From NCBI RefSeq assembly GCF_021134715.1, contig NC_060028.1, positions 4,052,501 through 4,116,500 of the forward strand: DNA of 64,000 nucleotides, read 5' to 3'. The position numbers and the translations under genes were made by a program. Origin of the DNA: Daphnia pulex (taxonomy: Eukaryota > Arthropoda > Branchiopoda > Diplostraca > Daphniidae). The notes beneath the pieces are model-generated. The model worked only from the letters and a program-made list of their open reading frames with translations, was not told where the DNA came from and made no database searches. Below, in pieces: positions 1-9,553 of this stretch (positions are counted from its first letter, which is position 1; each line of letters starts with the position of its first letter).

Positions 1-362
1 GTGTTTTTTCTTTTTTTCAAAGTGAATGCTGTGAGTGCGTGAGTGTGTGTGTGAGTGCAAAGTGAAAACACTGTGTGTTTCCGACAACAACAACAATCTA
101 AAGAAATGGTGAAGAAGAACTCTGTTTTTTTTTCTGATAAGGTAAGTTTTCCTTATATTTATTACTTCTTTTATCCTTCAATTACTTCTGACCGGTCTGT
201 ACCCTTACAAATTTTAATTTCGATCATTCTCTTTGTTTTCTTACAATTTCTTGTAAACTTAGTGGCAAATTTTTTACAATGAATTATTTAAATCAAAATA
301 ATATTTACATTTTGTTTATCACGAAGTTTGTTTGTTCGTCGATGTTGTCTACCATGGTTTGT
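1..362. other. Gene-free left edge
   Basis: The first bases are a GT-rich, GTGAGTG-like simple stretch followed by T-rich sequence. I see no domain or splice-consistent coding exon. The minus-strand RNase III gene ends at 363, so this is its 3' flank. Confidence 0.4.
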
Positions 363-2024
363 TTATTGGTAGAGAACATACTTAGATGCAGCTAGTTTTG
401 CCTTGTGTTTCGTATTGCCCTCCCCCCTGTAGACTTCTCCGTCGATGGTTATATTGCATATGAAACACCCACTGGGCGATTTCGTCTCCCTAATTTATTA
501 AAATTTATTTGTTGGTTAGTTAGGTAACTTAAGTAACGTTCGTTATTTGTACATACCTGATTGACATACTCGGATGACGTGTTGGCAGAATTTCAGTTGC
601 CGGTGGCTTGAAGTGAGCTATGGAAAATTATTATTTTTTTAAATTATTTTAATGGGAGGTCTAAAATTCATTTTTTTAACTGTTAGCGTCATCGAGGAAG
701 GGTTGAAATGAATTTCGTAAGGGAACCTTCGGAATCGATGAAAATGGCTCCTGCAATCGACTCGAAAGTACGTCTGGCACCTTAATGCATCGTGCTGCTA
801 TTGGACACTGAGGTCCCGAGCTTGCCAAGCTATAAGACTGAGTAAATTCATTGTTAATTTTAAATTTATTGGAATTAAAAAGGTTTTTTTACCATGTTTG
901 AGTAGGGATGAGCGGCCTTTTCTTGATTCTCTGCAAATTCGTTGACGTTGTGCAGCCATGATGGCGGCAGGCCCAGTAAGAATTTGTGAATTCCGAATTT
1001 TACAGTCAAAACACCAAAGCAGTCGTTGCATGTAAGGGCAGATATGTGACGAGTCAAATCTCCTGGGTTGTACATCGTAATGGTTCTGAATAGTCCAATG
1101 GACACGAGTATTCCTAAACATTTTAATATTTATTTTAAATTTATAATTTTTAAAAAATGAGTTTAAGATTGAAGGAGGAATGGAGGAGGTGCTCCATGGA
1201 AAGAAAAATGACCGATCGGCATTGGCGAATGAAACACTTATTCCAGGGTAGTGCCTCCTCCACTCCTCCTTCGCCGGTAAAGCTGGGTCTACACTAGCTG
1301 TTTTTACAGACAAGTTACGGTCGTAATCGGTTTCTCGTGTCTGAATAAATGGCCGTTTCTCTCCTGTTGTTGCACAAATGCCTGCAAGACTAATTCTTGG
1401 GCTGGAGATGTCTCTTGCAACAGGAGATGCAAGTTTGTTTTGATGGCGATGACGGCCAGTGTATCGTTGCAAACCAGTTCAGACTTGATTCCGGACAATT
1501 GTCCTGCTCCGTAGTTTTCATGCCGCTCGAAGCACTCCTCGATCATAATTAAGTCTAGAAGAAACAAACAATTAAAATATAATTTAACCTCCCCATAGAT
1601 GTAACGACAAATTACCTAGTACAGCATCTCCAACTAACTCCAATCTGTCTCCCTTCTTGACTGAGCTTTTAAGGCTGGCCGTCGGTCGTTTTAGGGCCTG
1701 GTGTAACATCTCCTCGTCCTTGAATTTGTATCCGAATATCTCTTCGAAATACACCGCTGCAGTTACTGGTTTTGGGGGAGTATCGTTAATCTATAGTAGG
1801 AAAAAGAAAAGGTTAACTGTATTCTGCTCACTCATTCATGAGACGTGTGGGGTTAGGTTAGGTTATGTATTGGATTTGACAAAAACGGTAACTAAAAATT
1901 TGCCGAATTTGTCAAGTCCAATACATTGACTATCACATGTTTAACTAATTACCTGTGATGGTTCTGTGCGTTGTGCGTCGTCCATGTATAAGGAAAGTTC
2001 CATTTCTGGTCCGAAATTCGCACT
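363..2024 (-). pseudogene. Dicer-like RNase III + dsRNA-binding gene, 5'-truncated
   Basis: Seven minus-strand exons can be followed. Exon 1953-2024 is a linker. Exon 1616-1790 starts the RNase III fold and holds the signature GDRLELVGDAVL. Exon 1319-1554 continues with GAGQLSGIKSELVCND. Exon 893-1113 is a second version of that exon, reading GDLTRHISALTCND. About 690-792 holds the second catalytic box, FESIAGAIFIDS. Exons 557-617 and 363-489 form a dsRNA-binding domain (CNITIDGEVYRGEG, then KHKAKLAASKYVL) ending at a TAA at 363-365. Most junctions have GT-AG ends and matching phase. The order RNase III then dsRBD, and motifs such as FESIAGAIF, match the C-terminus of Dicer (RNase IIIb + dsRBD). 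No PAZ or helicase is seen. The 690-792 segment needs a 2-nt frame change after KVPDV and then meets TGA, so the copy is probably decayed. Confidence 0.72.
1865..1926. repeat. Short inverted repeat (hairpin) in an intron
   Basis: Two 19-base arms (1865-1883 and 1908-1926) are reverse complements except at one position, around a 24-base loop. The hairpin lies inside the intron 1791-1952 of the RNase III gene. It could be a tiny fold-back insertion or a hairpin RNA. A few TTAGG-like units lie directly to its left. Confidence 0.6.
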
Positions 2025-2059
2025 CTAAATAGAAATAGCAAAATTTAATTTTTTATTTT

Positions 2060-2858
2060 TTATTAGGAGCGCAACTGAATCCCGCACCACCCACTGTTTC
2101 TAATGTGGAAGGTGTTCCTGGAGAAAAAAAATCTACGGAATGGGACAAGGACGAAAGTTCGACTACAACAGAGACGGAACCTGTCACAGCTTCTGACCTT
2201 TTGGAACCTGAGCCAATTGCAGTGAGACATTGCGGAGAGTCATACGGTGCCTCTCCCACCTGATACAGAACTGGGGATGAAAAAGCTCGAACTTCAACCT
2301 ACTAGCCTACCGTCAGCAATTAAGATTTCCAAAAAAGGTGCACACCTGTCTTGGGAGCCACCTCAGAGTACGGCTGGAGAGATAACAGTCAACCTGGAAT
2401 AGCCTACAAGTTCTTAGTAGCTGGTGTCAACTCGTGTGGAAGAGACTTGTGTAGTGAAGTTTTCGCTTTCAAAACATGTCTCCCTGGATTCCCTGGTGCA
2501 AAATTTTCTGTTACCGTCAAATGGTGGAGGTATTGAGGAAATGTTAGATCACGAAACGGTGACTCTCCCACCTGATACAGAACTGGGGATGAAAAAGCTC
2601 GAACTTCAACCTGGAATAGCCTACAAGATCCTAGTAGCTGGTGTCAACTCGTGTGGAAGAGGCTTATGTAGTGAAGTTTTCGCTTTCAAAACATGTCTCA
2701 CTGGATTCCCTGGTGCTCCGTCAGCAATTAAGATTTCCAAAAAAGGTGCACACCTGTCTTGGGAGCCACCTCAGAGTACGGCTGGAGAGATAACAGAATA
2801 TTCAGTCTATTTGGGTGATAAGGAACTTCAGCTTAGGTTATTCGCTATTGCTTTGTAA
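2060..2858 (+). pseudogene. Duplicated HCF-1-like fibronectin III fragment
   Basis: The stretch 2530-2830 reads in one frame as a piece of host cell factor 1 (HCFC1), in its C-terminal fibronectin III region. It runs from [20 protein letters not shown] through [15 protein letters not shown] and AFKTCL to [24 protein letters not shown] is a nuclear chromatin adaptor that is cleaved and reassociates through this region. At 2250-2510 the same blocks appear again in a different order: the LSWEPPQ block is joined in front of the [11 protein letters not shown] block. An acidic, Thr-rich stretch at 2070-2260 may be the linker before them. There is no intact frame across the repeats and no start or end of a full HCF gene. 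This looks like a locally duplicated gene fragment. Confidence 0.65.
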
Positions 2859-3133
2859 CTTGATCTGTTATCTAATTTTATTTTGAAATCCAAGTAAATT
2901 TATTATAAAGATAGAGTAATAATAGAAGAGAAAGAAAAAAAGAGAGAAAGAGAAAAAGAATTGAATCACAATTCACAACACTTACTTTTGCTCCCGTCAA
3001 CGTAGAAATAGTGGGGAAGTAGTGGTTTAGTAAAAGTAGTCAATTAGTAAAAGACTTGAACAACAGCTTTGAAATTCAAATTATTCTTGCAGAACTCTTG
3101 TGAAAAACAACAGCAAAGAGATGGGAAGGGAGA

Positions 3134-3177
3134 TCAGCTGATGGGGCGCACAGCTGATGGGACGAACAGCTGATGGC
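3134..3177. repeat. Three tandem CAGCTGATGG-containing units
   Basis: CAGCTGATGG occurs three times about 16 bp apart, separated by GGCGCA and GACGAA-like spacers. It is upstream of the BicC-like exons. Each unit contains a CAGCTG E-box, but a regulatory role is only a guess. Confidence 0.45.
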
Positions 3178-3403
3178 CTTGTCTTCGAGAATTTTCGAAA
3201 ATTTTTCGAATGTCGGCCATCTTTGTTTTCGTCTGCTGTATCTTAGGTAGGCTATGCCAGTCAAGGTATGGAGAGGGTCTCCATTGGTAAATTTTCATGC
3301 TAAAGCTTCAAAATACTATTTTTATAATTTTTTCTATGGGTAAAATAACTACTTTGAGTGAACCATGTTTCTTTTCGTGCTCGTTCTCGTGGGCCTCGTC
3401 CAG

Positions 3404-5814
3404 GTTTGGTCGTTAGAAAAGGAAGTGAATCGGACGTTGCTCCTCTCAAGGAAACCGTTAAAATTCTTGTGGACTATTTTTGCGTAACATTGGCTGTAAG
3501 CAATATTTCTGAATAATTTTTTACTTATTTTGCATCTGTTCTGCAGAATCAAGTGCAAGTTTGCATGACACTGGAGATCTTGCCCCAACATCATGCTGTT
3601 GTTAAAGGTGGCAATTAAATGAATTTGCAGCACATCCGCACAGTCACTGGAACTACTATTATGTTTCCTGATCTGACTGATCCGCACATTCCTCCTCTTT
3701 GTAAAAATACCATTTCAATCAGAGGGTTGTTGGATAGTATACTTTAAGCTCATTTGATGCTGATGTTAAACATTTCATTCTACTACTTAGTGTCTTGTTA
3801 GTTTTACCTAACTCTAAATATTAACAGGGGGTTCACTTCCTCTTATGTTGACGTTTGATTTACGTGAAGAAGCAGAGCCTGATCCATTGACTGTTTCAAA
3901 GCTGGTCGAAAAATATGATGTCATTATCTCGATTAAGCCGAAACCCAAGCTCTCAGTCAAATCGGTGAACATTCGTGGTTATGAGCGTAATGCTGGTAAG
4001 TTGTGTGAATATCATGTATTGGAAATCGGTAATTAATGTCTCGCGTCTTTGCTAGGTAACATCTACGAAGCCCGCCTTATGATCTTGGGGTGTTCAGATG
4101 GCGATGAGAAGGTGGTTGATTCGATTCCATCAGCATACATAGTTACTTCAACAGATCCTTCGTTTAGCTTCCGTAAGCTCAATTAATATCGAGTTTTAAT
4201 TATTTATAATTATTATAGCATAAATAATTCGTGATTGTAATAGGTCATACTCTCTGTCAACTCAACAATTTACTCCGTTTACCACCAAGGTGGATTCGGT
4301 GTTACTCGTCACCCACATCTCCAACGTCCGCATGCTCATCAACGTCGCCATTGGGATATCACAATATTCAACCAATGGCTTTGACTTACAACTGCTTCCC
4401 TCAAGGATTTCCAACTCGACCGCCTCAGGCTTATGGGGTTGTTCCTGGTATTCATCCTGCTGCTGCCCAGTTTCAGCACCGTAATACGCTTTTGGCTAAA
4501 AATCTGCAAGCCTTCAATGCCTACCAGACTCATTTGTACCCAGACGTGTACACTGACTTTCGTCAAGGTATATATGTAAAAAAATTATCGGCTGTTCAGT
4601 GGAATACTTTCTTTTTTCCAAGCAGGCCTGGATCGAAATCGAGCAGTGGAGTCTCAAGCCCGACTTTTCCGTCTGGCTCCATAAGTCCTTGTGATTTCCC
4701 TTTCGGCCATCAAAATACTATGCTGCATGATTTCACTGGCAAGTTTTTCTTTGTTTCAGTATGTGTTATTAATTAGTGTAATTTATTATAAATTGTAAAA
4801 TTGAATTGTAAAGCAGAACTTCAAAACCGCATGGCATCCCAGATGAACGATGGGTTGGCTAACTGGGAACGAGATCGTCGTGTGACCTCTTGCCCTGATT
4901 ATGAGGAAAAACAACTTTTGGCTTCGAATGGTAATTCAATTTTATTTCTTATTTTTGATTTTTTTTCTTCCAGTATTCTTAGACCATCCTTCTTATTCAA
5001 TTGTACACAAAACATAATCTTTATCTGCTAAGAAAATTGTACTGCATGAAATTGTTTGAATGAATGGTAAAACAGTGTTATAATTGTCCTATTCTTTAAA
5101 GCCATGAGACAAACTCCTAATCCATCGCAAGCTCGGGTGCCAACTCCTACTTGGGCTGGTTATGGTTTCAGCAAATCGTCGCGCCAGACTTCGACATCCG
5201 AAAAGGGATTATTTTGCGATACGCCGGATTCAACTACTTCCATTAAGGTATTGCATATTTGTTTTTTTAATCAGCCGAAGGCATTTAGTAATTTGGTAAC
5301 ACTAACAGAATGGGACCCATCAACGCCGTAGTCCGTGGGATGACCCTATTTCTTCTGTGAAAAATGGACCAGACTTTGGCTTCAGTAGCAATTTGATTGA
5401 CTCTGTCTCGTCTTTACCGAAACCCAGCGTTGCTGCTGCTAAAGACCTTTCTACTCTATTGCATTCCATGGGACTCACTAAATATATCGGTAACATTCTT
5501 AATTTAAGTTGTACTGAATGGATTTTAAAATATTGCTTGATTGAATAGAACTTTTCGTTGAACACGAAATCGACTTGGAATTGTTTAAAACTCTGACGGA
5601 GAATGAACTTCGTGATCTTGGCATTCACGCCTTTGGCGTGCGCAGACATATGCTACTCACTATTGCTGGTAAGTTTACACAGTTACTAGTTTTTGTTTGA
5701 AGGAACTTTTATTTTGCGCTTGTGTTTGAAGAGCTGAACAAGAAGACCGTATTTTCTGGAAGCGCTGCTCCGGGAGCCGAGCGTCGTGCTGCCGTAGCAT
5801 CCAAGGACGTTTAA
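3404..5814 (+). pseudogene. BicC: Bicaudal-C-like KH/SAM gene, 5'-truncated and decayed
   Basis: Exons at 3404-3495, 3547-~3766, 3828-3995, 4056-4172, 4244-4567, 4626-4738, 4814-4930, 5102-5247, 5309-5489, 5549-5668 and 5732-5814 encode a Bicaudal-C relative, an RNA-binding translational repressor with N-terminal KH domains and a C-terminal SAM domain. KH pieces include LEILPQHHAVV, GSLPLMLTFDL, IISIKPKPKLSVKS and GNIYEAR. The SAM domain reads HEIDLELFKTLTENELRDLG and GVRRHML. The first KH domain and start codon are absent. Defects: TAA at 3615-3617 in the GXXG loop region; a second in-frame TAA before AHLMLM (about 3744); a donor site there that appears lost (ATG followed by TTAAAC); and a frame mismatch between the exons ending at 4567 and starting at 4626. 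The 4738 junction would use a GC donor. The last five exons join cleanly, so a short SAM-containing product is conceivable. Confidence 0.8.
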
Positions 5815-7190
5815 ATTTATTGCAAGTTGAAACTTTTCAGATTGTTTGAATTAAATCCTTATTTTTTCATAGCAGCGGAATCTCTTCCTTCTTCTGTCCT
5901 TCCGATTATTTATTGCTAATAACGGTTTGCCTCTTTGATTTTTTCGATCGATATAAGCACAACGCGTCACTCCCCTTCTATCTTTTGATATTTGATAATT
6001 CCATTTTGTTTGCCATTTCCTCTTTAATCTTTCCCACCATCTACACACTTCTCTTGGTGTGACTTATATATATATTGAAAATTTTTGATAATATTCTCAC
6101 ACTCTTAATTTTAAAAAAATCACTAACGAAAAGAAAATAAAGAAAAAAAAATAATAAGTGCACACGTTTGGCTCTACTATGACGACTTTTTTACTCTACT
6201 CCAAACTTGAATACCTTGATCTTTGTGAACTCACCTCTAGCTTTTTTTCACGCTCATAAATACTCCCAAGTCGTTTTCTATTCAACTTAACCCTCTAGAT
6301 CCCTAAAAATACTTCGATAAGACCAAAAGAATCCTTGACTTCTTTTTTCTGCTCTCCTTTTTTACGCATTGGGCTGTGTAAGAACACTCAATTTTGCACG
6401 AATGTTTTTCATAAAGGATTGATTGTAAACTTGTGTTATCTCAAGTCGATGGATGATGTATTTTTTTGTCACCTGCCACCCATTTTTTGAACTTTTATTG
6501 CTATTACCTAATTTTTTGCATGTTGTCTTGTTGATTAAGGCGCCATGACCGATAGCGTGTTATTGGCCTTCCCTTTCTCACATGTTGATTTATTTCTACT
6601 TTGTACACTTGGTGCGCTCTTCCTTCACAATTTTTTTGCAAGGTAAAAAAAAATACAAGCAGTTAAAGCATAAATATTACTTTTGAGATTTTATTGGGAG
6701 CATCTTCTTGTGGGAATGATTAGGAAATAACCGAAGTATCAAGGGATTTGTCTTGTCTTAACTTACGAGTAAAAATAAGGTAGCTTTAATCAAAAGCACG
6801 AAAACGATAAATGAGTTTGGCCGGTTTAAAAATGCTGGCTACGCTATATTATTACTATTGATAAGAACTAAGTGAAGAAAATCCTTTTTTGCTATTACCA
6901 TTACCAATTAGCTGGTCTATGAAAATTGAAACACATCGAAGCAGCTCGACTCGTTTTGGCATTTGGAATAGATCCATTTTCTTCCGCTAGATGATTAGAA
7001 TTGTCAAACGAAGGCAGCAGACGATCTTACTTCGTTACAACTAACTAATAAAAGAGAAGTGATGTAAACATTCCAAAAGAAATAAAATGATTACTTAGTG
7101 ACTTTTCAGGAGCTACCATATTTACCTATTTTTATTGCATTAGGTTCCCTTGTGTTAGTCTTATTGTTTATCTTTGCGAAAAGACAAATA
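5815..7190. other. BicC-like 3' flank and gene-free stretch
   Basis: This is AT-rich sequence with homopolymer runs and no domain that I recognise. The first few hundred bases would be the 3' UTR of the BicC-like gene. An AATAAA-type signal is present near 6137. Confidence 0.4.
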
Positions 7191-7248
7191 ATGCGATTTA
7201 CTTTACGATCGAGAAGGGGTCCACATGTTCCAATTGGTCATTCCGCAC

Positions 7249-8286
7249 TAGTGGTGGCATTACTAGGTTAGTAATACCTAGTATTACCTAGTTACCTAGT
7301 AATACCTAGTTTTTTTTCAGCTACTTTTACCTAGTTTTCGGGAAAAAATCTATTACTAGGTATACCTAGTAATAGTAATACCTAGTTTTTGAAAAATGAT
7401 TACCTAGGTAATTACCTAGGTATTTTCCATTTTTTTGCAGCATTGTCAAATAAATGGCAACTATGCTTTTATTTAATTTTAGTAAGCTTCTCTGCTTTCT
7501 GGTCGTTTCTGGTAGACACTAGACAGGCATCAGAAATCACAGGCCCGGCCGGCAGCCATTGTTTCTTGAATTCAAAGTCAAACGTATGGTTTATGGTAGA
7601 CTGAAATCCTGAATCACTGAAAAACTAAAACTGAAACACTAAACAAAGGAGATTTTCATGAGGAAGTGGACCCCTTCGTTTTCTGGAGAGAAAAGTCTGG
7701 GAGATTTCCTATTTAAGTTGTCGCCGATTGCTTTGCAGTATCTCGCCATGCCAGCTACTTCTGCCTCTGCAGAGCGTCTTTTTTCGTGTAGTGGTCGTTC
7801 TTGCAAAGGCAAGAAAAGAAATGTCTCCCCTGTCTTGGTAGAATCAAACACTTTGCCGATTCAACAAAAACTTTGACTTCTGAATCTGAATTCTCAGTCT
7901 CTAATTTTCAATTTCCGTTCTTATCGCTTAGTCGTTAGTCCTTTCTATCCTATCATTGATCTTAGCGGGACAGAAATTGCAATAAAAAGAAAAAATTCAG
8001 TTGCAAGTTGTTGTATTTGTGTTTTTTATGTAATTTGGAAGTATAAACAGAGAAATATCCAAACTAGGTAACTAGGTAACTAGGTATTTTTACCTAGTTA
8101 GGTACTTTACCTAGTTACCTAGTTTATACCTAGTAATAGTAAAAACCTAGTTTTTTTTCCCGATACCTAGTTGAATTTATTTTGATACTAGGTATAATAA
8201 CCTAGTAATACCTACTTTTTCTAAAATACTAGGTATTTAGTAATAGTAATACCTAGTTTTCAAAAAAAACTAGGTTGCCATCACTA
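7249..8286 (+). mobile_element. hAT-type DNA transposon, non-autonomous
   Basis: The ends are inverted repeats: TAGTGGTGGCA on the left and the complement of TAGTGATGGCA on the right. A perfect 8-bp target duplication TTCCGCAC flanks it (7241-7248 and 8287-8294). Eight-base duplications and TAGTG/CAGTG ends are typical of the hAT superfamily. Both terminal regions are filled with degenerate repeats of ACCTAGTAAT and its reverse, giving a long subterminal palindromic zone. The centre keeps only the C-terminal end of a transposase. Its insertion interrupted host sequence that reads continuously if the element and one duplication are removed. Confidence 0.9.
7638..7876 (+). pseudogene. hAT transposase C-terminal dimerisation remnant
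   Basis: About 75 codons remain, with LSPIALQYLAMPATSASAER followed by LFS and KKRN. This is the hAT dimerisation domain signature (L..A..YL..PATS..SER.FS..G). The DDE catalytic part and BED zinc finger are missing, so the element cannot encode its own transposase. Confidence 0.85.
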
Positions 8287-9085
8287 TTCCGCACCCAGGG
8301 TAAACAGAATATTTTTCATTGTATATTGAACTTCTAATAATGTTCAACTCATTTGTAATAAAGTGGCTTAGAAAAGAAATTGAACGCAGGCTAGACCTTG
8401 TTGGCCGAATCAAACATGAACCAAAACTTGTTTCTGAAGCTAGTTCAGCTGATACTCACAACCCTGAAACCTTTTGCCGGATGCAAGCTATGGATGACAT
8501 AAAGATTTTAGGTGCAGTCATTTTCACTATTAATTTGCATCTTAGTTAATATACAATTTTAATAACTGTAATTTTGAATTTTGTATGTCTGTAGAAATTC
8601 AATTGCAAGCTGCAGATCCCAAAGCAGGGAGAATGCCCAATGAAAACCTCAGCCCCTTTTTAATGGCTCAAATTAATACTGCAATGTGTGTGCATGCAAA
8701 CTTGGCACCGTCAAACAGCTACTGCATGAAGAGCTTGCCATTTCATACCCAGACAAGACACCTTTTACGAACACCAACATTGGCCAGTACCACAAATCCC
8801 TGAAACAAGCTATGAAATCTACCCTGAAAGTTTGACCTTCAACCAACCTGCTGAAAGCTATGATCTTCATCCATATTTTCCTGTTACACCATTTCTTCCA
8901 GTTGGCATTCATGAAGAAGATGAATTTCAAGGTTTCCCTCTGAATTCCGAAAATGATTCTACGCCTGAAAATTTCATGATGTACACCACAGAAAACGGCT
9001 CATTTTTTATTGAAAATATGCTTTCGGAAATCTCTGTATTTGCTTACAACAACTTGCCGAATTGGGGATTCTCGCATCCTTTGGG

Positions 9086-9514
9086 TGTTGAAATATGTTC
9101 TGTAGCAAATAATAAGTAGGGTGCTGTTTAGCCCTACTGTCTGTCTCTACCTTCTTTACCCTGCCCTAGCAGACACTCAGCTCAGGCCTCGTGTGTTATA
9201 TCGCTCACTCTCTCTTTCTGACAGTCACCTAAAGTAGTCACAACTTATATTGTCTATACAGTACTAAAGGTATCTCGATATTCCATCTAGTGTAACCCTA
9301 TCTTCTAACTCACAGGTATATATGCTTACACACGTAATTGCTTGTCTATCCATGTATGTGAATATTTGTATGTGTTGTTGGACAGTTTGTCCTATCCAAG
9401 TGACGATGTGCGTCAGCACATGTTTGCCCTATGGGAGAGCCATAGAGATGAGAATACAGAGTTCCTTGCTGAGATTGAAGTAATAAAGTGTGTTCCTTGT
9501 TTTATTCTTCAACA
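9086..9514 (+). repeat. 5' LTR of the copia element
   Basis: It begins TGTTGAAATATG and ends TATTCTTCAACA. AATAAAG, near its 3' end (about 9483), is the likely polyadenylation signal. It is identical to the 3' copy at 14166-14594. Confidence 0.95.
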
Positions 9515-9530
9515 GGTTATGGGCCCAGTC
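9515..9530 (+). other. Primer binding site, initiator tRNA-Met type
   Basis: GGTTATGGGCCCAG directly follows the 5' LTR. It is complementary to the anticodon arm of eukaryotic initiator tRNA-Met (which contains CTGGGCCCATAACC). This is the internal half-tRNA priming used by copia. Confidence 0.85.
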
Positions 9531-9553
9531 CGCAAGACCTGCGAATAAACAAG

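Noticed and set aside
798..1472. 224-codon minus-strand open frame
   Set aside because: It runs through introns and out of phase with the RNase III exons. The spliced exon model explains the same bases with recognisable domains.
1852..1868. TTAGG repeats as an internal telomere
   Set aside because: Only about three units. Too short to claim an interstitial telomere.
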